From positions 868,001-932,000 of the forward strand of contig NZ_CP008743.1 of assembly GCF_002117145.1 (NCBI RefSeq): a DNA stretch of 64,000 nt, given 5' to 3'. This DNA comes from Candidatus Nucleicultrix amoebiphila FS5 (GTDB lineage Bacteria > Pseudomonadota > Alphaproteobacteria > Caedimonadales > Nucleicultricaceae). This document shows, in pieces, positions 36,260 through 45,239 of the stretch (within the stretch, counting starts at the first letter, position 1; each line of letters starts with the position of its first letter). The notes beneath the pieces are model-generated. The model searched no databases. It was not told the DNA's origin and saw only the letters and a list, made by a program, of their open reading frames with translations. Made by a program: the position numbers and the translations under genes.

Positions 36260-37546
36260 TTGCTCGATTTAAAGTGGATTAGGGAAAATCCCGATAAACT
36301 AGATGAAAATTTGAAGAAGCGTGGAGCGGAGCCTTGTTCGCCAAAAATTATCGCGCTTGATAAACAACACCGTCAATGTCAAACAGAGCTACAAGATTTA
36401 CAAAATCAGCGAAATGCTCTGGCCAAAGCTATCGGCCAAGCGAAACAACAAGGTCAAAATGCCGATGCGCAAGTTGCTGAAGCAGCAACCATTAAAGAAC
36501 GCATCCCCGTCCTTGAGAGTGAACTGCAAGTTTTGGATAATGAACTTTCTTTGATACTAGAGGTTTTGCCAAATATTTTAGAAGATGAAGTCCCCCTTGG
36601 AAGCAATGAACACGACAATAAAGTTGTTTTGTCCTGGGGAACGCCTAAAAGTTTCGATTTCACGCCGCAACGTCATGATGAAATCGGCACCAAATTAGGT
36701 CTTATGGATTTTGAATCAGCAGCTAAAATTTCTGGCTCTCGGTTTGTGATCTTAAAAGGTGCATTAGCTCTTCTAGAACGCGCTTTGGGAAATTTCATGC
36801 TTGATTTACATGTGCAAAAATTTGGGTATCAAGAAGTTTCTCCACCCTATTTAGTTCAAGATCGTGCTCTTTTTGGCACGGGACAGTTGCCGAAGTTTGG
36901 CGAAGATCTTTTCCGTACGACAAGCGACCATTGGCTTATACCAACGGCTGAAGTATCACTGACTAATATGGTACGTGAACAAATTATGGAAGAATCTATT
37001 CTTCCTCAACGATTTGTTGCACATACTCCTTGCTTTCGCTCAGAAGCAGGCGCTGCTGGCAAAGATACGCGCGGCATGATTCGTCAACATCAGTTTCATA
37101 AAGTAGAACTGGTCAGTATTACCCATCCCGATCATTCTGTAGATGAACACAAGCGCATGGTTAATGCTGCAGAGGAAGTTCTCAAACTGCTTGAGATACC
37201 CCATCGTATTATCATTCTTTGCTCTGGCGATACAGGAATTCAATCACGCAAAACTTATGACATAGAAGTCTGGTTGCCTGGAGAAGGTCTCTATCGAGAA
37301 ATTTCTAGCTGCTCAAATTGTGGTGATTACCAAGCGAGACGTATGATGGCACGTTTTAGACCTACTGATAAGGATGGCAAAAAATCCAACCCTCAATATG
37401 TTCACACCCTCAATGGCTCAGGAATTGCCGTGGGACGTGCACTTGTTGCGGTCTTAGAGAACTATCAAGAAAAAGACGGAACGGTTAAAATTCCACAAGT
37501 ACTCATACCTTATATGAATGGCTTAGAGAGGATAAAAGCCCTATGA
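36260..37546 (+). CDS. serS: Seryl-tRNA synthetase
   Basis: Charges tRNA-Ser. The N-terminal coiled-coil arm (about residues 25-105, Gln/Ala/Leu-rich) grips the variable arm of tRNA-Ser. The class II core contains TAEVSLTN, FRSEAGAAGKDTRGMIRQHQFHKVEL (motif 2) and LNGSGIAVGR (motif 3). The start is TTG with GGAGAG just upstream; this gives the family start LDLKWIRENPD. It overlaps surE by four bases (ATGA). Confidence 0.98.
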   Translation: MLDLKWIRENPDKLDENLKKRGAEPCSPKIIALDKQHRQCQTELQDLQNQRNALAKAIGQAKQQGQNADAQVAEAATIKERIPVLESELQVLDNELSLILEVLPNILEDEVPLGSNEHDNKVVLSWGTPKSFDFTPQRHDEIGTKLGLMDFESAAKISGSRFVILKGALALLERALGNFMLDLHVQKFGYQEVSPPYLVQDRALFGTGQLPKFGEDLFRTTSDHWLIPTAEVSLTNMVREQIMEESILPQRFVAHTPCFRSEAGAAGKDTRGMIRQHQFHKVELVSITHPDHSVDEHKRMVNAAEEVLKLLEIPHRIIILCSGDTGIQSRKTYDIEVWLPGEGLYREISSCSNCGDYQARRMMARFRPTDKDGKKSNPQYVHTLNGSGIAVGRALVAVLENYQEKDGTVKIPQVLIPYMNGLERIKAL

Positions 37547-38307
37547 CAAAGAATGTAAAGCCTAGAATTTTAATCTCCAATGATGATGGTATTAATGCCC
37601 ATGGCATTAAAGTTCTCGAAAAAATTGCTCATACTTTTACGGATGATGTTTGGGTCGTTGCTCCTGAAATTGAACATAGTGGCGCCGGTCATTCTCTCAC
37701 TTTACGTCGTCCCATTCGTGCTCGTAAAGTTTCGAGCCAACGTTATGCCGTTGATGGTACACCAACAGATTGCGTCATGGTGGCTCTCACAAAAATATTA
37801 AAAGATAATCAACCTACTTTAATGTTATCTGGTATCAATCATGGCATAAACATAGGCGATGATATTACGTATTCAGGAACAGTTGCAGCAGCCATGGAAG
37901 CAACATTATTGGGTGTCCCCTCTATTGCTTTTAGTCAAGCAGGTAAGAACGATCAGCCCATCAAGTGGAGTACGGCTGAACATTTTGCCACTGATATCAT
38001 TAAGAAATTAATAGCGAATCCCTGGCCTCCCTATGTATTAATTAATGTTAACTTTCCAGATGTGGTTTCTAGTTCAGTAAAAGGCATTCGCGTCGTGAAA
38101 CAAGGTGTTAGAACTGTGCGTGAAAATCTTTTGGATTGGTTTGATCCCAATGGGCAACCCTTTTATTGGATTGGTCCAAGAGACAGCACGCCCACAGAAG
38201 AAGGCACTGACTTGGAAGCCATTGCTAATGGTGAAATTTCAATCACCCCCTTGCATTTGGATCTGACTCATGAGAAAACTTTAAGGAATTTAAAGCAAGT
38301 TTTCTAA
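37543..38307 (+). CDS. surE: 5'/3'-nucleotidase SurE
   Basis: Metal-dependent nucleoside monophosphatase linked to stationary-phase survival. The family start RILISNDDGINAHGIKVL carries the metal-binding Asp pair, and HSLTLRRPIR, YAVDGTPTDCV and SGINHGINIGDDITYSGTVAAAMEA are conserved blocks. The length of 254 residues is normal. It is coupled to serS (ATGA overlap) and to the next gene (TAATG overlap). Confidence 0.97.
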   Translation: MTKNVKPRILISNDDGINAHGIKVLEKIAHTFTDDVWVVAPEIEHSGAGHSLTLRRPIRARKVSSQRYAVDGTPTDCVMVALTKILKDNQPTLMLSGINHGINIGDDITYSGTVAAAMEATLLGVPSIAFSQAGKNDQPIKWSTAEHFATDIIKKLIANPWPPYVLINVNFPDVVSSSVKGIRVVKQGVRTVRENLLDWFDPNGQPFYWIGPRDSTPTEEGTDLEAIANGEISITPLHLDLTHEKTLRNLKQVF

Positions 38308-39548
38308 TGAAATCCTGGTTATATATATCGTTTGTCATCCTCTTGTCGGCTTGTAGTGAGCGTGTTGGTCCACCTGCACATTTTTCCTATGGAACAGGTA
38401 CTGCAGCGCCGGCGATGAATCGCATGATGGTCATTGTCCAACAAGGTGAGACTTTGACACAAATTGCACAAAAATATCATGTATCGACCCGTGACTTAAT
38501 TATACTTAATCATATTCCTTCACCTTATAGTGTCCGACCTGGTCAACAACTTCTTGTTCCAAAAGTTCAGCACTTAGCGACGCTTTCAAAGCCATCTACC
38601 GCCCCAGTCGTTTCTTCTCACCCCCTAAGTCCTGTACCATCTGTCATCACACCCCAACCTCTCAAAACCGCAGAACCGTCTGTTCCTCAAAAAACGGAAG
38701 AGGAATGGGAAGATGTTGAAACGCTCGATCAAAAGAATCCAGATAAATCCACGTCAAACATTAAGGATCAAGATCTAAAGCCAGCAAAAAAAAACCTTAA
38801 AGAAGCTAAAAAAAAGGAAAAACATGACTCTAAAAAGAAAGAAAAAACCAGCAGCTTTAATGAAGCAGAGGAAGAAGATCCCTTTGAAAGCCTCCGAGGA
38901 GAAGAAATAAATCAGGAACTAAGCTCTTTTCGAAAAAAGAAAAACAAAGTTGAAAAGAAATCAGTAACCGAAACTCAAGAGCCTTTGCTTCAAAAAAATA
39001 AGACTCACTCCAAGTCCAAAAAGACTGAAGAGCCTCGTGTCGAAGAGCAGACTCCTCAGGAGGAATCTGTGAATGAAGAAGCCCCACTCTCAGAAACCAC
39101 TCAAGAATCAGGGGCAGAAACGAACGACGCAGCCACAGAAAAAGAATCGACTGAGCCAAAACTTTTCAATTTCTCGTGGCCCTTAGAGTCGACAGGGTCA
39201 ATTTTGATCCAATTTAACCAAAGCACAGAGGGTGCTAAAAATGATGGTATTAATATTAAAGCATCGCGCGGCACAAAGATTTTAGCTATTGAAGATGGGG
39301 TGATCGAATACAGCGCCAATGAAGTACGTGGTTTTGGCAATATCATTCTCATCAACCACGGCGGTGGATGGAAGTCAGCTTATTGTCATGCTGATAAAGT
39401 TTTAATCAAACAAGGAGATCGCGTAACGAAAGGGCAAACTATTGCGACTGTAGGCTCTTCAGGCTTTGTGAATACCCCACAGCTGCATTTTGAGCTGCGC
39501 AAAAATGCAAAACCCCATGATCCTCTTAAATATTTGAAGCAATCCTAA
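38307..39548 (+). CDS. NlpD-like LysM/LytM lipoprotein (degenerate M23 domain)
   Basis: Likely outer-membrane lipoprotein: a lipobox-like LLSACS places the cysteine at residue 16. A LysM peptidoglycan-binding domain (VQQGETLTQIAQKYHV, about residues 47-92) follows. A long Lys/Glu/Pro-rich linker leads to an M23/LytM domain at about 290-410. The zinc ligands of active M23 peptidases are missing: the first H...D motif reads NDGINI, and the final motif is QLHFEL instead of HLHFE. As for E. coli NlpD, it would therefore activate an amidase rather than cut peptidoglycan itself. It lies in the usual surE-nlpD-yajC position. Confidence 0.9.
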   Translation: MKSWLYISFVILLSACSERVGPPAHFSYGTGTAAPAMNRMMVIVQQGETLTQIAQKYHVSTRDLIILNHIPSPYSVRPGQQLLVPKVQHLATLSKPSTAPVVSSHPLSPVPSVITPQPLKTAEPSVPQKTEEEWEDVETLDQKNPDKSTSNIKDQDLKPAKKNLKEAKKKEKHDSKKKEKTSSFNEAEEEDPFESLRGEEINQELSSFRKKKNKVEKKSVTETQEPLLQKNKTHSKSKKTEEPRVEEQTPQEESVNEEAPLSETTQESGAETNDAATEKESTEPKLFNFSWPLESTGSILIQFNQSTEGAKNDGINIKASRGTKILAIEDGVIEYSANEVRGFGNIILINHGGGWKSAYCHADKVLIKQGDRVTKGQTIATVGSSGFVNTPQLHFELRKNAKPHDPLKYLKQS

Positions 39549-39630
39549 GGTTGGGGGTTGGCAATAACAGCTATTTGCGTTTAGAATCAGGCCAATTAAT
39601 TAGATAACATAGCTTAATGGAGCACAATGA

Positions 39631-40017
39631 ATGACCCTTTTAAATAATTTTTCTTTTATTTCTGAAGCCCATGCCCAAGGAGCGGGTGGTGCTGGTGGAA
39701 GCTTTGACATCCTTGGTTTTGCCGCCCCTCTTTTGTTTCTCTTTGTGGTCATGTACTTTTTTATTATTCGTCCTCAAAAGAAAAAGGAAGCTGAGCATCG
39801 TCAACTAGTTTCCAACCTGAGGCGTGGCGATAAAGTAATTACCTCAAGCGGCATCTTCGGTTCTGTGTTTCGCGTCGTTAATGACACGGAAATTGAGATT
39901 GAAATTGCGAATAATGTACAAGTACGCATGTTGAAGAGCATGGTGTCTCAAGTTCTCGCTAAAACAGAGCCTTCTTCAAGCGTGGTGAATAATAAGCCAG
40001 ATAAAAAGAAGAAGTAG
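39631..40017 (+). CDS. yajC: Sec translocon accessory protein YajC
   Basis: Small membrane subunit of the SecDF-YajC complex. The 128-residue protein has an Ala/Gly-rich N-terminus and one membrane segment (APLLFLFVVMYFFIIRPQ, about residues 32-49). The signature RPQKKKEAEHR then leads into LRRGDKVITSSGIFG. GGAG lies nine bases before the ATG. It is directly upstream of secD. Confidence 0.96.
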   Translation: MTLLNNFSFISEAHAQGAGGAGGSFDILGFAAPLLFLFVVMYFFIIRPQKKKEAEHRQLVSNLRRGDKVITSSGIFGSVFRVVNDTEIEIEIANNVQVRMLKSMVSQVLAKTEPSSSVVNNKPDKKKK

Positions 40018-40025
40018 AGGATTCA

Positions 40026-41603
40026 ATGGTTCAACTGCCCCCTTGGAAGGTCATATTAATTTTATTCGCGTGCGTAATCGGGGTCATTTTGCCCCTTCCT
40101 AATATTTTACCCGAGACTGTTCTAAACAAACTTCCAACGTGGTATTCGAACCAAAAAATAAGCTTGGGACTTGATCTCCAGGGGGGATCTCATCTTCTTT
40201 TAGAAGTAGATGTTCAGCATGCCTTAAAAGATCGTTTAGACAGTCTCCTTGAGGGAACGCGTAAAATTCTGCGCAGCGAAAAAGTAGGGTATTTAAATCT
40301 AGCGATCAACAAAGATGCTGTCAGTTTTAAATTACGTGACGCAAGTCAAGCAACGCTTGCGCAAAGCATCTTAAAGAAAGAACAAAGCGATGCAGATGTG
40401 AGCTACGACCCTCAACAAGAAACTGTTACTTTGCACTTTAAAGATATTGCTATCAGTGATCGTAAATATAAAGTTCTACAACAATCCATTGAGATTGTTC
40501 GAAAGCGTATTGATCAATTGGGAACCAAAGAACCCAACATTCAACGCCAAGGAGATGATCGAATTTTGGTTCAACTTCCCGGCATTGAAGATCCTAGCCA
40601 CGTTAAAGCTCTTTTAGGAAAAACAGCACAAATGACATTTCGTCTTTTGCATCCTGAATATCCCGAAGCTGCGATGTTAGGAGGAAATCCCCCGCCTGCC
40701 GGCACTGAAATTCTACCGGGTGAATCTAAAAGTAATGGTGGACAAATTCAGTATGTGGTTATGAAAAAAATTCTGCTCGGTGGCGATAGCCTTGATGATG
40801 CTTCAGTCAGTTTTGATGAGTATAATAGGCCCCAAGTGAACTTTAAATTTGATACGCCAGGGGGTCGAAAATTTGCTGAAATAACCCGTGATAACATTGG
40901 TCGCAGATTGGCTATTGTTTTGGATAATCAGGTCATAAGCGCTCCGGTAATCAACAGCGTTATCCCAGGCAATGGCGTTATTCAGGGACAGTTTAGCGTT
41001 CAAGAAGCAAATGACTTAGCACTCCTCATGCGGGCAGGTGCTCTTCCTGCACCTTTGACTGTCATCGAAGAACGCACAGTCGGTCCAGATCTGGGCGCTG
41101 ACTCAATTGCCGCCGGTCATCGTGCGACAATTATTGGCGTTTTGTTTGTGTTAGCCTTTATGCTTGTTTCCTACTCGCTCTTTGGCATCATCGCTAATTT
41201 GGCCCTCATTTTTAACTTAATTTTCCTCTTTGCAGCTTTGTCTGTTTTGGGTGCTACTCTCACGCTTCCTGGTGTAGCCGGTATCGCTTTAACTTTAGGA
41301 ATGGCTGTGGACGCCAACGTGTTGATCTTTGAGCGTATCAAAGAAGAAATTCGCTTAGGCCGCAAGATGGTCTCTGCCATTGATTCAGGGTTCAGGCAAG
41401 CCATGGGAACAATTATTGACTCGAACGTCACCACTTTGTTTGCGGCAGCTGCTCTTTATTTCTTTGGTACAGGCCCTGTTCGTGGATTTGCGGTCACAAC
41501 GGCTGTTGGCATTATTATCTCAATGTTTACAGCGATCTCACTGACACGACTTTTAATTGTGGGTTGGTTGAAGATTTTTAAACCCTCCAAGCTCCCCATT
41601 TAA
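40026..41603 (+). CDS. secD: Protein translocase subunit SecD
   Basis: With SecF, uses the proton gradient to pull exported proteins through SecYEG. The 525-residue protein has an N-terminal membrane segment, then LGLDLQGGSHLLLEVD, the periplasmic P1 domain with the SecDF blocks, and GRRLAIVLDNQVISAPVINSVI. Five C-terminal membrane segments contain GPDLGADSI and the conserved proton-path residues in GMAVDANVLIFERIKEE. It lies nine bases after yajC and 15 before secF. Confidence 0.98.
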   Translation: MVQLPPWKVILILFACVIGVILPLPNILPETVLNKLPTWYSNQKISLGLDLQGGSHLLLEVDVQHALKDRLDSLLEGTRKILRSEKVGYLNLAINKDAVSFKLRDASQATLAQSILKKEQSDADVSYDPQQETVTLHFKDIAISDRKYKVLQQSIEIVRKRIDQLGTKEPNIQRQGDDRILVQLPGIEDPSHVKALLGKTAQMTFRLLHPEYPEAAMLGGNPPPAGTEILPGESKSNGGQIQYVVMKKILLGGDSLDDASVSFDEYNRPQVNFKFDTPGGRKFAEITRDNIGRRLAIVLDNQVISAPVINSVIPGNGVIQGQFSVQEANDLALLMRAGALPAPLTVIEERTVGPDLGADSIAAGHRATIIGVLFVLAFMLVSYSLFGIIANLALIFNLIFLFAALSVLGATLTLPGVAGIALTLGMAVDANVLIFERIKEEIRLGRKMVSAIDSGFRQAMGTIIDSNVTTLFAAAALYFFGTGPVRGFAVTTAVGIIISMFTAISLTRLLIVGWLKIFKPSKLPI

Positions 41604-41618
41604 TATAAGGATAGACTT

Positions 41619-42536
41619 ATGAAAGGCTTTCAATTCGTTCCAGTTAATACGAACATCCCTTTTACAGGGACTATTCGCTATGTCTCTTATTTAATCTCTT
41701 TAATTATGGTTGTCGGATCCATTGGCCTCTTTTTTGTCAAAGGCCTCAATTATGGCATCGATTTCAAAGGCGGATTTCTTATTGAAGTTCGCACACAAGC
41801 TCCCGCTGATTTATCCAAAATGCGTGCAGAGTTAAATGCACTTAATTTTGGCGAAGCAAAACTTCAAGAATTTGGCAGTAATCGAGATGTCATGATTCGA
41901 ATTGAACGTCAGCATGGAGACGAAAAGGCCCAATCCGCTGCGTTAGAGAAAATCAAAGAGACGCTTGGTCCAGATGTGGAATATCGTCGTGTGGAAACCG
42001 TAGGTCCCAAAGTGAGCGCGGACTTGATTCGAAATGGTGGTTATGCTGTCGCTTTTGCGATTATTCTTATTCTACTTTACATCTGGATTCGATTTGAATG
42101 GCAGTTTGGTCTCTGCTGTGTCATCAGTCTTATGCACGATTGTATCAGCGTGGTTGGATTCTATTCTCTTTTTAACGTTGAGTTTAGCGAAACAGCTTTC
42201 GTAGCAATTCTCACGACTCTTGGCTATTCGGTCAACGACACGGTGGTGATTTATGACCGTATTCGTGATAACCTACGTAAATATAAAAAGACACCTCTCA
42301 ATGAACTCGTGAACCGCAGTACCAATGAGACTTTATCCAGAACAGTGATGACCTCTTCAACTACAATGATGGCTCTTCTTGGTCTATACTTCTTTGGTGG
42401 ACCTGTGATTTCGGTATTTAGTCTCCCTATCTTAGTGGGTATTTTTGTAGGCACTCTTTCTTCTATCTTTGTCAGTGCCAACTTGCTTTTGCATTTCAAC
42501 ATTCGTCGTCAAGATGTTGAACAAACTGCTAATTAA
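41619..42536 (+). CDS. secF: Protein translocase subunit SecF
   Basis: Partner of SecD. The 305-residue protein shows LNYGIDFKGGFLIEVR after the first membrane helix, VGPKVSADLIRNGGYAVAFA, and LTTLGYSVNDTVVIYDRIRDNLR, which is the SecF form of the proton-conducting motif. Six membrane segments are expected. A hairpin terminator follows the stop by about five bases. Confidence 0.98.
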   Translation: MKGFQFVPVNTNIPFTGTIRYVSYLISLIMVVGSIGLFFVKGLNYGIDFKGGFLIEVRTQAPADLSKMRAELNALNFGEAKLQEFGSNRDVMIRIERQHGDEKAQSAALEKIKETLGPDVEYRRVETVGPKVSADLIRNGGYAVAFAIILILLYIWIRFEWQFGLCCVISLMHDCISVVGFYSLFNVEFSETAFVAILTTLGYSVNDTVVIYDRIRDNLRKYKKTPLNELVNRSTNETLSRTVMTSSTTMMALLGLYFFGGPVISVFSLPILVGIFVGTLSSIFVSANLLLHFNIRRQDVEQTAN

Positions 42537-42541
42537 ATAAA

Positions 42542-42570
42542 AAAGGACACTGAGAATCTCAGTGTCCTTT
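42542..42570. terminator. Bidirectional hairpin between secF and the LuxI-like gene
   Basis: Perfect 13-base inverted repeat (42542-42554 against 42558-42570) with a three-base loop. On the minus strand it is followed by six T residues and ATTT, a strong terminator for the gene at 42594-43172. On the plus strand only three T residues follow, so termination of secF here is possible but weaker. Confidence 0.85.
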
Positions 42571-42593
42571 AACTTTCCCTCAATAACTCTTTC

Positions 42594-43172
42594 TTAGCAA
42601 GCCAATTGTGGGTGTGACATTTCTTGAATTCTTAAGGACTTTAGAATTTCCAAAGGATTGCGTGCTTTCAATTGCAAATCGAGAATGCCCATAATAACGG
42701 GGGATGTTTCAAACTTCTCTATTTTCATTTCCGTATGGAATGACCATTGCCCAAGAAAACGCAGTTCTTGATGTAAGTTTTTAGGATGGTGCGTTACAAT
42801 CATTTTAGCTCTTTTTTCAACGGCAAAATCCTGTAATCCTTTGTAAAGTTCACTATAAAATTTCTTAATTAACTTTTGTGTCTCATCTTGATGCACATCT
42901 TCTTCTTGCAATCCCTCAATATCAAAGAAAACTTGTGAACATTCCCACACATTCTCTTCTCTCACCAAGCCAGCCGCAAATCTCTCAGTACGTGAAATTT
43001 TAGACTGTGTAATGGGCTGTAGTTTTGCACCCCCAATTAAACCCGATGATCGATCAATATAAACCACATAGGTCGTGTCGGTATTTTTTGTGGATTTTTT
43101 CTTCTCCCTCCCAAGAGAAGAAAATAATCCAGAAGTACTACTTGAAACTTCTTTAGTAATAAATTGCAACAT
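42594..43172 (-). CDS. LuxI-like (acyl-homoserine-lactone synthase fold) protein, N-terminally short
   Basis: A 192-residue protein that I align by eye to the LuxI family. DTTYVVYIDRSSGLIGGAKLQPIT matches the LuxI block D..YLV..D..G.V.G..RLLPT. VWECSQVFFD matches the block .WE.SRF.VD. The C-terminal half, with LQDFAVEKRAKMIVTHHP and LRFLGQWSFH, matches the rest of the acyltransferase fold. Two features argue against normal synthase activity: the N-terminal Arg-Phe-Trp region of LuxI is absent, and the conserved Arg of SRF is Gln here. The start is the ATG at 43172, seven bases from AGGAG; the ATG at 43178 lies against that motif. No luxR-type gene is present in the window. Confidence 0.55.
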   Translation of the reverse strand: MLQFITKEVSSSTSGLFSSLGREKKKSTKNTDTTYVVYIDRSSGLIGGAKLQPITQSKISRTERFAAGLVREENVWECSQVFFDIEGLQEEDVHQDETQKLIKKFYSELYKGLQDFAVEKRAKMIVTHHPKNLHQELRFLGQWSFHTEMKIEKFETSPVIMGILDLQLKARNPLEILKSLRIQEMSHPQLAC

Positions 43173-43178
43173 AACCAT

Positions 43179-43924
43179 CTCCTATAAAATATAAACTGTT
43201 GAGCAGAAGATCTCATACAAAAAATACTTTTTCAATCTTAGATTTTCGAAGACAATCTATTCATAAAACGAATAGTTGAAACTACAAATACTTTTTCTTT
43301 TCATTGTTATTTCTCTACTACAATGATCGCACAACTAAAGAAGGTTTAACGTTGGCTGCTCTTGATTGGGATGCGACGATACGCTTTAAACGATATCTCT
43401 TCGTTGCAAACATGATCGCGGGATTCCCTTTCCAAGGGCAAATTTTTTTATTTTCTTTTTCCAAGATTTTGTCTCTGCAAGCGCCTTTGTTCATAAGGGT
43501 TTTCAGAGGTCGTGTGCATTTTTTTTAATCTTTTTTCTTGGTCCTTTTTGCCCTTTAGGCGTATAAATACCCTTATGTTTGTTCTGCAGAATAACATTTA
43601 CCCTTGTCTCTCCCCAAGAGAGACTGGAGTAAGATACGTTAAAGAAGTAATAGGTCATTAAGATCTTAAGACCACACAGTAAACGATCTTTTAAAAGGAA
43701 GAGGGTTAGTTGTCCGCCGGCCCAGGACCTTTTAAGAAGATTTTTAGAGTGTTAAAAGAATTTTTCCCCGGGGAAAGAGCTTCGAAGAGAGAAGATTTGA
43801 GAGAAGAGTCTCCCTTTGAAAACGGTATCATGCTCTTTCCTCCCTCAGCGTCCTGAGCCACCCAGGCGATGGGGGAGTGAAAGAGTCATCACCCAAGAAC
43901 AATAAAAAAACATCGTCAGAAAAT
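43179..43924. other. Long non-coding stretch upstream of the palindromic repeats
   Basis: About 750 bases with no convincing gene; a 74-codon plus-strand frame at 43304-43528 has no motif. Visible structure includes the dyad CTATTC/GAATAG at 43257-43275, about 80 bases upstream of the LuxI-like gene; a GTCTCT/AGAGAC hairpin near 43606-43625; and a TTTCCCCGGGGAAA palindrome near 43767. The stretch 43600-43870 is less AT-rich than its surroundings and could encode a structured RNA, but I recognise none of the standard ones (RNase P, SRP, tmRNA, 6S). Confidence 0.5.
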
Positions 43925-44205
43925 GTCATCGCGCCGATTCTTTCAGAACCGCGGCAATTCAGCGTGCTTATTGGTAACCAAACCACGTCTCTGCGAGGCC
44001 CCTTGGCCGCGGCAGTCCATATTGCTTATTTAACTGGATCACGTCGCTTCGCTCGTGATGACGCACTTCTATAGGCCGTCATCGCGCCGGTCTTTCAGAA
44101 CCGCGACGCTCCAGCGTGTTTATTGGTAACCAAACCACGTCTCTGCGAGGCCCCTTGGCCGCGGCACTCTCGCTTGTTGTGCTGGATTGCGTCGCTCGTC
44201 AAGGC
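43925..44205. repeat. Two copies of a GC-rich palindromic intergenic repeat
   Basis: Copy 1 (43925-44062) and copy 2 (44078-44205) share about 88 bases almost exactly, starting GTCATCGCGCC and ending CCGCGGCA. Each then has a CTGGAT...CGTCGC...CGCTCGT tail. Internal dyads include TTGGT-A-ACCAA and a GGCC-CCTT-GGCC hairpin. The tail resembles the dispersed short palindromic repeats found between genes in many alphaproteobacteria. The composition differs sharply from the surrounding AT-rich DNA. No coding function is seen. Confidence 0.8.
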
Positions 44206-44324
44206 TATTCCCCATCTATTGAGCATGATTTTTGCGTGTATTTATCTCGCCATTTGAACCTTTTGATCTAATTTTTATCAATTTTTAATCAAAGGCTCGT
44301 AAAATTAAAGGGTGAGGAGACCCT

Positions 44325-45239
44325 ATGGATTGGGATAAGTTGAAGTTATTCTACATCACCGCAAAGATCGGCAACATTTCAAAGGCTGCTCGAGAGCTGA
44401 ATGTTACCCAATCTGCCCTTAGTCGGCGCATATCAAGTCTTGAAGAAGACTTAGGTACGCAGCTTTTAAACCGTCACTTAAGAGGGGTGACGTTAACCTC
44501 TCAAGGAAAAGCTATTTTTCCTGAACTAGAAAAAGCCTTTAATAAACTTGAATCTCTCAATCAAATCATCCAATCCATGGATAATACTCTTGCAGGCGAT
44601 CTACGCATTGCGTCGAACTTTGGGTTTATTGATACTTGGCTCAACTATTATCTTCCTGATTTTATTAAAAAGCACGCCGAGATTAGACTATCCGTTCTTG
44701 TCAAAGAAAAAATCGTCGACCTTATTGATGAAGGTATTGATCTCGTCATTACGAGCTTCTTTCCCGATTCACCTCTCGTTGAAAAAGAATTTTTGATGAG
44801 CTGGAACCGTTGTCTTTATGCGAGCGAAGGATATCTCAAACAGTTTGGCATTCCTAAAACCGTCCAAGATCTCAGTCATCATCGGCTAATCAGCTTTGGT
44901 GAGAGCAAATCCTTTCTTCATGAAGATAGAGACTGGCATTTAAAAATTGGTACTGAACCTGGCGAAAGACGCGAGCCATATCTCGCGATTAATTCTATGC
45001 GTGCCATGTTGACAGCGGCCCAAAATGACATAGGCATCATAAGTTTTTCTCAAGAATCACTTCTATTGAAAGATACCAACTTGATCCGCGTATTACCTGA
45101 GATTCAAGGTCCTCATATTGATATTTTTATGGTTTATCTGAAACAGCAGGAAAGCCTTGAGCGCCTTAAGATCTTTCGTAATTTTCTTAAAGAACAAGCA
45201 GAAAAAACAAAAATTACGCCGGGCATTAAACAACCGTAA
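44325..45239 (+). CDS. LysR-family transcriptional regulator
   Basis: A 304-residue regulator with the N-terminal winged helix-turn-helix typical of LysR (LKLFYITAKIGNISKAARELNVTQSALSRRISSLEEDLG, residues 5-43). A C-terminal periplasmic-binding-like effector domain runs from about residue 90. The target genes are not clear. The neighbouring upstream DNA is the repeat-rich non-coding region, and downstream the gene is convergent with addA, overlapping its end by 14 bases. It may be autoregulatory, as LysR proteins often are. Confidence 0.93.
   Translation: MDWDKLKLFYITAKIGNISKAARELNVTQSALSRRISSLEEDLGTQLLNRHLRGVTLTSQGKAIFPELEKAFNKLESLNQIIQSMDNTLAGDLRIASNFGFIDTWLNYYLPDFIKKHAEIRLSVLVKEKIVDLIDEGIDLVITSFFPDSPLVEKEFLMSWNRCLYASEGYLKQFGIPKTVQDLSHHRLISFGESKSFLHEDRDWHLKIGTEPGERREPYLAINSMRAMLTAAQNDIGIISFSQESLLLKDTNLIRVLPEIQGPHIDIFMVYLKQQESLERLKIFRNFLKEQAEKTKITPGIKQP

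Noticed and set aside
43304-43528. 74-codon plus-strand frame
   Set aside because: No recognisable motif or ribosome site; lies in a long gap with other dyad structure.
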